Shown: positions 10,223-21,600 of the stretch, in pieces
Layout of the letters: every line of letters starts with the position of its first letter
Position numbering within the stretch: position 1 is the stretch's first letter
Source of the DNA: Favolaschia claudopus
Taxonomy: Eukaryota > Basidiomycota > Agaricomycetes > Agaricales > Mycenaceae
Direction: 5' to 3'
NCBI GenBank assembly: GCA_037176885.1
Contig: JAWWNJ010000086.1
Coordinates: forward strand, 868,001 to 932,000
DNA: 64,000 bases
Made by a program: the position numbers and the translations under genes
The notes under the pieces: model-generated
Told to the model about the DNA's origin: nothing
Databases searched by the model: none
The model's input: the letters and a program-made list of their open reading frames with translations, nothing else

Positions 10223-11484
10223 ATTATTGCAGTTTGCATATGTATTGGCACAGCCGCATTTTGTAGAATTTTGAGTTGCCTCAGTATATGATTTATTCCT
10301 CCCTCAATTCCGGGTGGATTCCTTTGAGACCATAACCAAAATTCACCATTTTGGGAGGCGCATCCAGCCATACCAAATTCATAGCTAAATACGCGTGTCT
10401 AAAAATCTCAATATCCTTCAATAACCGTTCGGCGCGTGAATTTACACGGTGAGATCAGGGTGCTTTGAGGTAAAAGTTCAAGGTATAAACTGTTTGAATA
10501 CCTCCCGGCTACACACCTCTAAAGTTTGGTGAGGGCGGATTGACGCGGCCGCGACGCGTCGAAGAAGGCCAATCAATGCGCTGATCGGACGGGTTGCCAC
10601 CGCGAAGGCTCAGTGCAGGAAGAAAGGGCTGCTTGCTCAAAGGTCAATAGCGTACCCCAAATGCCTTCTCAACGCTCTGGGTCCACGCTTAGCGGAGCTT
10701 TGAGGAACAACACCTTGTAGTGACACACCAGGGCCACTGAGTGTACCCTGTTCAAGGTACCAGTGGCGGCATCTCAGCAGGTAAGAGCCTCTTCATGATC
10801 TACGGGGCGCTCCAAGACATCGAGAAAGGGCTCAAGCTTGATTGCAGACTCTGCAGAATGCCTTGAAGGTTGGCTTCCATGTTCGACCCCAGAGTCTTGG
10901 ACAAATCTTGGTACTACGGCCGAATAGATAGCGTATTGTTGCTTCCTTCCTTTGCATTAATAATAATAATAATAATAAAAGATACACTAGGCAAATCCAA
11001 CAAGGAACGGGTCTCCCGGTGCCCTCTTAAGTAGTCTGAAGCGCTCGCGGACCGACAGAGGTCTAAGAGGGTGGAAGAAAGAGGCAAAGCATCCCAAGTG
11101 ACCGCGGATCATCATAACCAAATGATGAGCTTCTTCGACGCATCGCGGGCGCGTCAATCCGCCCCCGTTTTGTTTCAAACTTGACAGGTATGTAGCCGAT
11201 AGGTATATGAACACTTTCTACCTTGGACTTTCTCTCAAAGCGCCCTGATTTTACGGCGTAATTTCACGCGCCGAACAGCTGTTGGTAGGATATTGAGATT
11301 TTGAGATTCGCGTATTTCGCTACAAATTTGGTATGGCTGGATGCGCCTCGCAAAACGGTGAATTTTGGTTATGGTCTCAAAGGAATCCACTCGGAATCGA
11401 GGGAGGAATAAATCATATACTGTAGCGCCTCAAAATTCTATCAAAATGCGGCTGTGCCAATATATTTGCAAACTGCAATAAACC
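10223..11484. mobile_element. Foldback element with ~340-bp terminal inverted repeats
   Basis: The left arm begins TTATTGCAGTTTGC at 10223 and runs to about 10573. The right arm, about 11140-11484, is its reverse complement at roughly 75-80% by eye, with shared blocks such as GGTATGGCTGGATGCGCCTC, GTTCGGCGCGTGAA and GGGCGGATTGACGCG. The centre (10574-11139) has no recognised protein and holds a TAA microsatellite. No target duplication is visible, so the superfamily is open. Confidence 0.8.
10958..10977. repeat. (TAA)n microsatellite
   Basis: About six TAA units within the foldback element. Confidence 0.95.
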
Positions 11485-12814
11485 CTCTCTTTGCATGGGT
11501 TTGACGAATAAACACTTCCTTGGTCAATCTGACCATGGTACGGGATGGTCCGACTGTGGGGCCGCAGTCAAGCTGACCGCGCCGCCACAGCCGGTTTGAC
11601 CGCCGACACGGCTGATCTGACTGTGGTTTACGAGCTTGTAAAAACACGGGATTTATGGGTAGTTATAGGCAGTATAGACTTTATGGTGTGATATTGTGTA
11701 TTAGACTCAACAGAATAAAGACTTGTAGCAACATATGACAGGAACAGCCAGACTGACTGTGTTGAGAATGACTGTGCGGCGCACAGTGGGCATGACCGTG
11801 GCAGGCCACGGTCAAAATTTAGGCGGTCAGAATAACCGCGCGAAAAATCAAATAACCGCGGCGCGGTCATACCGGCTGTGACTTCTCTCTACAGTGTGTA
11901 GGGCATGGTAGGTGAGAGAGACGTTCCAGGAGCAGTGACGAAAGGGCGAGTGTCGTTGGAGAGAGTGGAGCGGGCTGGCCGAATTAGGCAGGAGCTGTCA
12001 AAACCGTTGTGTGAACTTTTTTTCGGAGCGCTCCAGTGTTTTGTAGATAGCTGTCATCTTATCCTTATCTCGCACACATCACGCTGCTGACACGTGTTCC
12101 CGGCCCAATCCCGCGGCGCCGATCACTTTGACTCGGAACCCAACGTCGACACTCAGTACTCAGTTCTTGCGCTGGCTCCTCGCTCACTGCGGCTGTTCTC
12201 CCAACAGAATAGCCTGGATTCAAAACCATTTCTATTACTGCCCTTTCAAATTCAGCCAGTGTTTCTTCCGGTCAAACGATTGAAATGATGAACTTCAGGC
12301 CCAACTTGAAGCATTCTCAGAAACTTCGGGCGTTCTTGGGTATTCTCTCTGAGATATCTCGATACATTTGTATGATCCCATTCTTAAAGCAAAACTCGTG
12401 GCTTTTGATCTTATTTCATCCGAGATTGAGTCTGAATCTGCCGCTCGCAGCCAAGCCGCGCATTAATTTAATCTTTAACATATGATGTCAAGCCTCAGTC
12501 GAAGCTTCGACGACGCAGATTATCCAGTAGCTAATTGCCAATGATTACACGGGTCTACTGTGTCTTGTTAATTCATGGCCAGGGCGAGGCATGCTTCTGC
12601 AAAATTCAGGCTCAGAAAATTCAAATCAACTTGCACACACGTACAATCAATAACACACGTACAATCAATAACCTTCGTAGATGCCTCGACAAGAACGTAA
12701 AAGATGCTTCCCATACGCGTCAGAAGATGCTTGAAAGCGGTCGAGTTTTTATCTACTCAAATTGTGACTGGGGAGACTGTGTTTCATTCCTTGCTTCAAG
12801 TTGACAAATTTATA
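11485..12814. other. GC-rich repeat patch 11500-11890, then no recognised gene
   Basis: Between about 11520 and 11890, TGACCG, CTGACTGTG and GACCGCGGC-like words recur in both orientations near both ends. This resembles subterminal repeats of a small DNA transposon, but I could not fix its ends. 11890-12814 holds only short frames without recognisable motifs, and ACACGTACAATCAATA occurs twice in tandem near 12636-12670. Confidence 0.35.
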
Positions 12815-14788
12815 TTGTCGCAAATTTATTTATTTTGTTATCGGGCCCGACAGCCCGATCGGGCACGATAACCAACCGATAACAGCCCTATATTGCCCGA
12901 TGACCTCCCGATAGTGCCCGATCGGGACACTATCGGGATGGCTTCGTGACTATCGGGTACGATGGGGTACGATGAGGCTTTCCTCTACATAAGTAATAAG
13001 AACCGGCCGTCTAGGTTGCAATCCACTTGAAAACTTTCTGAGGAGCATACACTGCCTGCAATGCTGAGTGCATTGCTGTTCTAGAGTTCTCTTCGCACAT
13101 CGGACATGATTTCTGGTTAAATATGAATGGATTCTTTTCCAAAGCATGCTGGTGGTTTCCTGTTACTTAGTAGGCTCTTACGAGGTGTGAAATTACATCT
13201 TGTGTCGACCCGCTCATCTTCGGCTTCGTGGTTTCAACTCAACCTGTTTGAGTCACACGCACACGCAGTGAGCTGTTCTCGTCCAAATCTGTTTATTGGT
13301 TCTACTACGAGCATCTAGTAAGTACGTGATGTCGCGAGAGAATTCTTAGGGGTAGGACAACATGTTTTCGTGCTAGAGTTCACTGGGCTTGCAGGGGAGG
13401 CGTCAGAAAACGATAGAGGTTGGTGTCGAAGCTGATGCGGTGGAGGGTAGCGCTCGATTGAGGTTGAGATCAGGCAGGCTACCATCTGCGACGAAGGCGC
13501 GAGTGACTGTCGATGTGCGGATGCGGCAAGGAGGTAGGATTGACAGAGTATGGGACTCGGAAGCGAGGACAGCGCGATGGAAGCGAGCCCATGAGTAGTG
13601 GGGGAAGGTGAAGCATGGCCTGGACGATGTCCAACGAGTCGGAGCCGAAGGAATTGCCGCGGGTAGTGGAAGAGTATCAGAGCTGTCGACCTCCGAGCGC
13701 GAGGTGTCGACGTACGTTCGGCATCTCCCCGTTGACGAAGTTGTTGGAGGTGGTCGTCAAAGAGCTGGCGGCGGTGTTTGCCCATCTCCCGGGTCATTTC
13801 CTCCCTTTCGGGAGTAGGCAGAAGAAGGGAGCTTCGAAGGATGCGGGGCGAGTCGAGCCGGCCAATGGAAGAGTCGCTCCCAAGACATGCGTCGTGGATG
13901 AGACGGCGTTTTTTGCGTCGAGGTGGTGTGCGGTGAGCTGGAGGATGCGCGCCGCGTCGTAGCATTAGCCAGAGCAGCTGCAATGAATCAGACTGTAGAA
14001 ATGAGAAGAGAAGCCGTTCCAGACGCACCCGAAGAACTCAACACCCCAGCACCCTGAAAAGTCTATTCTTTGTCCTCCCAAATTCCTCTGGGAAAGCCTC
14101 TGGCCTGAGACGGCGGTGCAAAGAGTGAAGTAAGAGGTCGGCGGACGCGAGGGCTTTTAGGGGATGCGATGGAAGATGATTTCTTTCAAGTAAAGGCCTG
14201 GTATTCAGGCTCAGAGTCCGATACATGGGTGATGTTTGAGCTCGAGCGGCGCACGAGAGGACGTCGTGGAGGCACGGTAGTGGAAGAGGTGAGTGGGGCA
14301 TGACAATCGTAAGACGAGTGTCATTTGTTTGGCCCTGCTTGGCGGTGGAGCCGACTCCATATATTGAACTGGGTGGTGCTTTCTCTCAATGCGCGTGTGG
14401 GGGAGTGGTAAGGACCCTTAGATTTAACAATATTGACCTCGGTTCAATTCCAGTAGCTCACGAATTACTCATTACTGTCTCATTAGACTTTCACAATAAC
14501 ACCTAGTACATTTGAAGGAACATTGTGTTAGAGACATTGACCGGTAGCATTAGAGAGACCAGTCAAGGCAATACAAATAATTATTTTGCATTTTCATTAT
14601 TTGGTAGGCTTTCGAGACCGTGCCCGATAGTGGGTTATAGGGCCTGTCGGGTCGTCGGGCACGATAGTGACCGATAGTCCCCGAGTCCACCCTATGACGC
14701 AGCTGTCGGGCCGATAGCCCGACACCCCCCGATAACAACCGACCGGGCACGACCGGGCCCGGTAACACAATAAATAAATTTGCGACAA
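12815..14788. mobile_element. hAT-like DNA element, ~1.97 kb, with CCCGATA subterminal repeats
   Basis: Ends TTGTCGCAAATTTATTTATT and AATAAATAAATTTGCGACAA are inverted. Just inside both ends lie many CCCGATAG / TATCGGGC words (12840-12965 and 14620-14765) in both orientations, as known for transposase-binding subterminal regions of hAT elements. I see no 8-bp target duplication and no transposase. A 237-codon minus frame (13315-14028, Pro/Ser/Arg-rich) and frames overlapping it do not look like a known family, so the element is probably non-autonomous or decayed. The superfamily label is inference. Confidence 0.5.
14393..14463 (+). other. Degenerate tRNA-like sequence with A- and B-box-like motifs
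   Basis: GTGGGGGAGTGG (14396-14407) resembles a tRNA A box and D arm. CTTAGATTTAA resembles an anticodon loop, and GGTTCAATTCC (14441-14451) matches a B box. I could not form a proper T stem or acceptor stem, so a functional tRNA is unlikely. It could be a SINE head, a tRNA fossil or an organelle-like tRNA-Leu fragment. Confidence 0.3.
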
Positions 14789-15252
14789 TTCATTGACAAC
14801 TATAGATACCATGAACTCTACACAAGATGTAGCATGTACAACGAACAAAATCCTGTGCTCAGTACACCAACTTCTCGTCTGATACTCCGAGCTTGAATAC
14901 TAGTACTCCGAGTTCTCAACCTCGACCCTCAGGAGCAGATCACAACATAATCAAGCTAATGACAATTACAGAACCGGTTGTTATGCAAGTTAAACCTATC
15001 TACATTCGGCAAGAGAATCACGCAGCCTCTCTTGGAGGCCTTAGTTTCCATACATCCAGCGTAGCGCGACGCGTTGTTGACGTGTTGTGTGGTTCGGACT
15101 TGGTTCGGAATGCTCGGATTTGACATTACATCAGTGATCCGAGCCTGTCACTCGGATGCAATGGGCCCAAGTGACTTGGGCTCAACTGGCATGGGTCATG
15201 AGCCTTCTTCTCTCCTTCGTAAGTATCTCTCTCGTTTCGACTAATCTCGGCT

Positions 15253-15326
15253 CCAGATCTTCGAGGTGATGGCCGGGGCACTGTGATCAAAAGATCACAG
15301 GCCAGCATCACCTCTTGAAGATCTGG
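15253..15326. repeat. Hairpin, 74 bp
   Basis: Outer arms CCAGATCTTCGAGGTGATG and CATCACCTCTTGAAGATCTGG enclose a second hairpin CTGTGATC-AAAA-GATCACAG. No gene next to it. Confidence 0.75.
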
Positions 15327-15725
15327 TGCATTATGGAACTTGCGCATGGTGACAATCGTCACAGATGTAACAGTTGTCACATCCGTTACCTCCCAGAAGT
15401 TTGCACGTCGAACAGCGCACTGCGCGATGAAAAATGTTGTAAGAGGTGCTGGAAAATCTTATTGAGGGGTATATAAGCTCAAGGGTATTTTTCAGAGATA
15501 AATACAAGCCAAAGCCATCAGCTTTGGATTCGGTAACTCACAGAAAAAAACATAGAACAGGGAATTTGCAGAGGTGAGGAAGGGTGAATTTTTGGGCATA
15601 TTTTGAGCTTCAGGTATGGTCTCACTCGTATACAACTCGAGGTGTGCACGCAAGCCCAAATGTCACGCTTTTGGTGGGAGGGATTGACAGCGTGACGCAT
15701 GCGCAACTTCCGCGGCTCAAATGCA

Positions 15726-15868
15726 CCAGACGTTATAGCGCAGTAACCCGCGATCAAATTTTTCAATCATTCTGCCTCGCTGACATCGTAAGATCTCAAC
15801 ATTGCCCTTCTGGGTGAATGCGCGAGCGCAGCGAGCGCTCTGCGGGTTACGCGCTATAAAACGTCTGG
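15726..15868. mobile_element. Short inverted-repeat element, 143 bp
   Basis: CCAGACGTTATAGCGC...GTAACCCGC is mirrored by GCGGGTTAC...GCGCTATAAAACGTCTGG, about 25 bp per arm with one indel. No target duplication is obvious. Confidence 0.65.
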
Positions 15869-15892
15869 GAACGAGACTACGTTTCGACGACA

Positions 15893-16737
15893 AATAGCAT
15901 GATTTTGGTATGGGAGGACTCGCCGTAATCCGGGCTTCAAAACGACTATCTTCTATCGCCGAAACCCTGACTTCATTTTGGCCGACATCCACCTTGCTCG
16001 TCATCGTCATCGCCGTCTTGGACGCAATTCTGGAGAGAATGCCTCGTGTGTAGGCGCGTTTGGAATGCATTTCCAGTCGCTTTCGATCTATATGCATTTG
16101 TAGCGCGGATTCCGGTTAGATAACTTATTGTTCTCGTGTCTCTTCTCTACTTCCACCGTGATCACAGTTTTGTTCTCTGGTTTTGTTCCTTCTCAGGCGC
16201 GCGTCACAATTCCCTGCCGTGCGGTGTATAGCACCAGTGGGGTGCGTCCTCAAAAGGAAAGGACAGTAATTTTTCGCCAGATTTCGCTCTGGCGTATTCT
16301 ATTTTTTGCTCGTTTGCCACTGGAGTCTGCGTGGCTTACCCAAGGCTTACTTACTATTAGCCACTTTGTACCACACATACAATACTAAGCATGCCAGATG
16401 ACTATTTTCTGGAGATCTCAAGACTCATTCTGTGTACATAACACTGCTATGCGCATGGAGTAAGATCAAATGGTCCCAAACAAATTATTCTGATAAGTTG
16501 TTATGTACACCCGGTAGCCACAATTTAAACTTGCACATATGCCAAGAGCGACCAAAAATGCCTTCTAAGTGCGCCTACACATGGGCGATTCCGTCCAGAA
16601 TTACGCCGAGGAGGGCGACAACGTTGGAGAAGCTGGATGTCAAGTGGATGTCGGCCAAGATCAAAGTCGGAATTTTGCCAATAAAATACCAGCGTCTTAA
16701 GGCCCGGATTAAGGCGACCTCATACATACAAGAATAA
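15893..16737. repeat. Diverged head-to-head inverted repeat with protein-like arms
   Basis: Arm 1 (about 16100-15893, minus) and arm 2 (about 16527-16737, plus) are related at about 65% by eye. Both read as similar peptides: arm 1 has MHSKRAYTRGILSRIASKTA...RFEARITA and arm 2 has MPSKCAYTWAIPSRITPRRA...RLKARIKA. The roughly 430 bp between them shows no gene. Either an old foldback element or a duplicated exon of an unknown gene. Confidence 0.55.
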
Positions 16738-17281
16738 TCGATATTGAGCAAGAAACGAGCAAGAACGAGGCGATACAAGAAGACGTGTTTTTCGTGCTTT
16801 CTTTACATGTGATGCGACGTGGTGTCATTACATAGCATCAGCTGATTGCCGACTGGTGGTGGGTCTGGTTTCCGGGGTCTTGACAGGAAGGTTTTGGGTA
16901 GTCCTGGTCAAGAACTTTTGTTACCGCCACCCCTTGTCTCGATCGGAATATTTCCGCCTCAAGATTCCGCCTCAAGATTTCATTCTTGGCCGTCTCGGCC
17001 CTCCTTCAATGAATTGAACTAACTCGCACCATCGGCATTGGTTCGGAGCCTGGAATTCTAACATTTATATATTCTGCGCGGAAAATTCTGCTAGATCTTG
17101 GCATGGGGGCCGGAGCGAAGCGGAGCTCCGGAGGCGAGTCTTGTTACATTGAAGAGATGTGATATTGGGTCTTTATCGTTCTAAATCAGACCCTCCATCT
17201 GCACCTCCGAGCCATAGAGTTGCGGGCCCGGGGAGAATATAAGAGGCGAACTTACTTGCAAATATTCTTATGCATACGTAC
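16738..17281. other. No gene seen
   Basis: TTCCGCCTCAAGA occurs twice in tandem near 16950-16975. Nothing else recognised. Confidence 0.35.
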
Positions 17282-17425
17282 ATGGCCGAAAGTCGACCAC
17301 AAAAAACGAGGCCGGCCATTAATAAGAGGCGCAGGAAGAGGGGGGTACCACCCCTAACTCCGCCTGCAGTGGAGCAAAAATTACCAATGGTGAGCGTTTC
17401 TTCAGCAGCCTACCGGGAGCCATAG
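17282..17425 (+). CDS. Possible small basic ORF or first exon, 47 codons
   Basis: ATG at 17282 gives MAESRPQKTRPAINKRRRKR followed by a Pro-rich tail. A GTGAGC donor-like site at 17391 and a TTCAG acceptor-like site at 17405 lie close together, too near for a usual intron. The basic start looks like a nuclear protein N-terminus, but there is no family match, so this is weakly supported. Confidence 0.2.
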   Translation: MAESRPQKTRPAINKRRRKRGVPPLTPPAVEQKLPMVSVSSAAYREP

Positions 17426-17708
17426 TCTAAACCTCTCTGAGTCGCCCCCCGCGCTCCCCAGGACATTACACAAACGGCGTAAACTCACCCATGCGGGAGA
17501 GGACTTGTCCTCAAAATTTGAATTAATGAGGGAACAGTCTGTGGTAAATGCAGGTGGCGACAGTAGCATAGTTTTGGGGCCTCCATTTGAGGACAAAGCC
17601 ACGACGCCAAAAACAAAAATCGAACAGAATGCGTACTAGCGTTACAATATACTTATATGTACTGGAGAGTATGGGTTATCAGCGGTTAGACTGGTAACCC
17701 AAGGGAAT

Positions 17709-18728
17709 ATGGAACGCATTTTCTCAGATTTACAGCTTGTTTACAGCACTCGTTGTCGAGTTTACTTTCCGCAATTGATTGGCGGACACTGTGCGCGGCA
17801 CCCTTTTCTCCCAGGAAGGGGCCTAGTCAGTCTAAGGGGAGCCGGAGTCTGTAGTTGCCGAGGAAGAGCAGGGTTTTCTCCCACGCGACGAGTGAGTGGT
17901 ACGCCCTCGATCGCGTCTCCTAATCGTTTCGCATGTTTGTATGATGAGTCTGCCAATGTTACATCTGTTGAACCTGCGGAAATGAAAGACGTACCCCCTG
18001 CTCCCCTCCGTTCCCCACGTATCCGGCGAAAGCCTTGGGAACGTAGACTTCCTCAGCGCTATACTGTTGCTGCTGCACCCGGTGCCAACTCCCTGCATCT
18101 CCCCCTTGAGATTCAGGCAGTCCAGGACGCCACTAAGTTTTCCCTCGAAGGTCTCGTTGACTGTGGTGCCACCTCAGACTTCATTGACTCTGAGTTCGCA
18201 GCTAAGTCTGGCCTCCCCCTCCGCCGCCTCGCACAGCCCATTCCAGTTTTCAATGTGGATGGCTCGCCAAATGAGGCCGGTGCGATCCGCGAGGTGGCTG
18301 ACGTCGTGCTGCAGTATCGTGGTCACTCTGAGCGCATGCAGCTCGCTGTTACCCGTCTTGGGAAGCAGAAGCTCATCCTTGGCTACTCCTGGCTCCGGAA
18401 GCATAACCCGGAGATCGACTGGGACACCCGAGAGGTCAAGATGAGCAGATGCCCCAGCGAGTGCTCTACATGCCGCACTGAGATTCGCCTGGAGGCTCGT
18501 GCTGCACGCCGAGAGTCCCGCCTGGCCGCTGAGATCCTCCGGCAGCTCCGACTTGGTCCCCTTCCATCCATCTGCGCCATAGACTTAGGCGAAGATGAAT
18601 ACGATGACCTGCCAGAGCTGTTCCCGGACTACGAGGATGATGACGAGGATGATGTGGATGAAGTGGATGATGCGGATGAAGTGGTTGACCCCCTTGAGCC
18701 GGGAGACCGGGTGTTTCCTGCCTTCTGA
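17709..18728 (+). pseudogene. Gypsy pol fragment: gag end and protease
   Basis: From about 17900 the frame reads SPNRFACL (gag end), then a retropepsin-like domain with the active-site motif GLVDCGATSDFID, followed by PIPVFNVDGSPN and LGYSWLRKHNPEIDW, typical of basidiomycete Ty3/gypsy polyproteins. It then has a Cys/Arg-rich helix and an acidic Asp/Glu stretch. The first roughly 60 codons from 17709 are not obviously gypsy. The frame ends at 18728 because of a frameshift: the expected continuation (SEDIRAGSTVSQRL) is in another frame, and a second shift occurs near 18770. No LTR was found on either side. Confidence 0.85.
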
Positions 18729-18730
18729 GG

Positions 18731-19847
18731 ATATCCGTGCTGGAAGCACCGTCTCTCAGCGCCTGGCCAGCCCCGGCGCCCTCGGACGTTCCTGAATGGG
18801 CCCGAGAGTTTGACGATGTTTTCAACAAGGAGTCCTTTGACTCGCTGCCTGAACGCCGATCCTGGTACCATGCCATTGAGCTCGTGCCGGACTCTAAACC
18901 CACGAACTAAAAGGTCTACCCAATCTCGCCTCTCGAACAGAAGGAACTTGATGCCTTCATCGAGGAGGGACTTGGCACTGGCCGGATTCGACCGTCAAAA
19001 TCACCTATGGCCTCACCCGTCTTCTTCGTCAAGAAGAAGGACGGCGGACTTCGGTTCGTACAGGACTATCGAGCTTTAAACGCTATGACCGTGAAGAATC
19101 GTTACCCGCTCCCCTTAATCAACGACCTCATCAACCGACTCAGGGGAGCCCGGTACTTCACGAAGCTCGATGTCCGATGGGGCTTTAACAACGTTCGAAT
19201 CCGTGAAGGCGACGAGTGGAAGGCAGCGTTCCGGACGAACCGGGGACTGTTTGAGCCGCTGGTCATGTACTTCGGTCTGACCAACTCCCCTGCAACCTTC
19301 CAGACCATGATGAACGGCATCTTCCAGGATCTTATCCTCTCTGGCGACGTCATGGTCTACCTCGACGATATCCTCATTGCCCACTCAGACATCCGTCGGC
19401 ATCGAGAGATCGTCCGAGAGGTCCTGCGGAGGCTTCGCGCAAACAAGCTTTACCTTCGAGCCGAGAAGTGTGAGTTTGAGCGGACCTCCATTGAGTACCT
19501 CGGCGTGATTATCTCCCACAACCACGTCGAGATGGACCCTGTAAAGGTTGCAGGAGTGGCAGCTTGGCCAGCGCCTGAGAATAAGAAGGATGTGCAGCAG
19601 TTCCTTAACTTCACAAACTTCTACCGCCGGTTCATTGCGGGCTTCTCAGACGTTGCTCAACCCCTCTTCAGACTCACCAAGAAGGGCATTGCCTGGACCT
19701 GGGGGCCTGAACAGCAAGCTGCCTTTGACGAGCTCAAGCGGCGGGTGACTCGGGACCCCGTTCTGGTTCTCCCAAACCCCGAACGCCCGTACCGGCTCGA
19801 GGCGGACAGCTCTGACTATGCCACCGGTGCTGTCCTCTCCCTATCTA
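18731..19847 (+). pseudogene. Gypsy pol fragment: reverse transcriptase and start of RNase H
   Basis: In frame 2 the sequence reads DVPEWAREFDDVFNKESFDSLPE, then a TAA stop at 18908-18910, then VYPISPLEQKELDAFIEEGL. The long open part from 19007 contains SPVFFVKKKDGGLRFVQDYR, FTKLDVRWGFNNVRI, FGLTNSPATFQ and the catalytic VYLDDILIAHSD. The connection region (FLNFTNFYRRFI) and the first RNase H motif (EADSSDYATGAVLS) follow. It breaks off within RNase H at about 19847, where an unrelated sequence starts. RNase H core, integrase and chromodomain are missing, so this is a dead internal fragment. Confidence 0.92.
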
Positions 19848-20631
19848 CGACGAGCTGATGAAGGTCTCTGTCCCCGCACCTCTCCCGGATTTGGCTGCTC
19901 CCGGAACATGTGTTGTTCTCTTCCACGACTCCAACACGCGGCTTATTGCTCGCGGCCGTGTTGTCGCCTTGAACGGCTCTTTTGATTCTATCAATATTAG
20001 TCGAACCCGCGCGCTAATCGAAGTTACGCAAGTTGTTGTACCGGCTGCGGTCATCTCAACTCATGGCCGAAAACTACTCTCCGCTTTCGGTCCAGCTCCA
20101 TTCCAACTTGTTTGTCTCCGTAGTCATTTGCGCTTATCGACATCCACGAAAACTGGTGCTTCCGTTCAACCTGTCGACCCCGGACCCGTGCCTTAATCCT
20201 CTGGCCCCTCCAGCTCACCCATTCCAACTCCTCCACCACATGCACGTGCACCCGTTGAAACAGATTCAAGTTGCAATCCGGGGCTTGGAACATTGATTAC
20301 AGAGTTTGCGGCAGGACCCAGCAATCAAGTGGCTCCGAGCCCCTTGACATCTCCTCCGCAACCACCGCCTGTTAATCCGTCAATGATTTTGAAGTAATTG
20401 TCAGTGCGCCGCGTGGAGACCACATTGGAGCTCGCCAAGCCTCCGCCGAAGAATAAACGACAACAGCGTACCTGCCGCAAATGTTACCTGCCGTCTTGCA
20501 ATGGGAAAGGTAATGTAAAATATTGCGTCAACAAGTGCCGAGACTGCGGGAAGACTGGGAAGGGTCTCAGTTGTAGAGGGCGGAACCCGAAGTTCCCCAA
20601 AGTACCGTGTACAGAAGCCAAATGGGATTGA
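19848..20631 (+). pseudogene. Decayed C-terminal part of a Cys-rich protein, unknown family
   Basis: One frame runs through the whole stretch with two TAA stops (20194-20196 and 20395-20397). The first part (PDLAAPGTCVVLFHDSNTRL, RGRVVALNG) looks like a beta-rich domain. A Pro/Ser-rich linker follows. The end is a Cys cluster, KRQQRTCRKCYLPSCNGKG...CVNKCRDCGKTG...CRGRNPKFPKVPC, which should bind zinc. Similar Cys-rich tails occur in repeated Agaricomycete proteins that I associate with transposons, but I cannot name the family. The 5' part is lost at the gypsy junction near 19847. Confidence 0.5.
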
Positions 20632-21474
20632 ATGTATCTTGTTTGCGATGCAATTTTGCCGAGGAAGTTGTCAGAAAATGTTCAATATCAGTGCAAAGAA
20701 ATGAAAGGCTAGCAGCGGCCAGAGATGACGAGAAGCACAGCATAGAAGAGATCAAATTAGGGAGTAGCGTGGGCGAGCAAGCGACGAAAGCAAAGAAAAA
20801 ACCCCGGAGCTAGGTTGTTGAGAGAGAATGCAAGGCGGCGTTGAGCTGAGGGGCTTGAAGATGTAGAAGCCGCGACATCAGCAGCTATAGACGACAGAGA
20901 AGGCGGCCGGCATTGGGTTGTGAAGTTGGTGGAAGTGTTGGAGACGAAGTTGCGACGCTGGCACTAGCTGCGCAGGCAGCGGGCGACGTGAACTCACATC
21001 GCCCGAGACGTGCGCAGCTTGACGCACATGCGCAGACAGCTTACGACCCATGCTCGAGTCGACAACTGTAGAACAACAAGAACGGAAAACGAGCGCACCT
21101 GAGCTTCCCATGAAACCTTTCCATCCTCCCCCCTTCAAGTCGAGAGTTTGCGCAAGGGTGTGGGTGTGAAACCGAGCTTGATATATCTTCGTGTTGCGAT
21201 GCGGCCAAGTCTAGGTTTAACGAACGGGCCAAACTTGTAGTCGACTCAAGGTGCTGCCTCCCGAGTCTGTGTTACTGCTGGAACTGGAGTCTTGAGCTGA
21301 ATTTTGAGGACATGGAGAATAAGAGGGTTCCAGCACAAGAGTCCAATAGCATAGATAGTTGCAGGTAGTGGATGAGAAACGAGACGGAGAGAGAATGAGA
21401 TCCGAGTGAGCCACGATTCTCCCTCGCTACGTATTCTTAGTAGCTTCTTACAGCGCTTCCGGAAAACCTTGGCC
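20632..21474. other. No recognised gene
   Basis: Overlapping short frames on the minus strand (60-86 codons) without known motifs. Confidence 0.3.
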
Positions 21475-21600
21475 GATGCCATTTTTTTTTCGCGCACTTT
21501 CGACTTTTGATCGAGTGATATGATGAAGTCTCAGCCAGACAGGACGGTCCATCATATCACTCGATCAAAAGTCGAAAGTGCGCGAAAAAAAAATGGCATC
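21475..21600. repeat. Perfect inverted repeat, 51-bp arms, 24-bp loop
   Basis: Arms 21475-21525 and 21550-21600 are exact reverse complements, including a run of nine T/A. The spacer is 21526-21549. A transcript would fold into a very stable hairpin. No coding sequence. Confidence 0.96.

Noticed and set aside
12836..12965. Telomere-like CCCGATA repeats
   Set aside because: Words occur in both orientations and irregularly, mirrored at the other end of a 2-kb element; subterminal transposon repeats explain them better.
13315..14028. 237-codon minus ORF inside the hAT-like element
   Set aside because: Pro/Ser/Arg-rich, with overlapping open frames on both strands and no transposase motif. I could not tell it from a GC-driven open frame.
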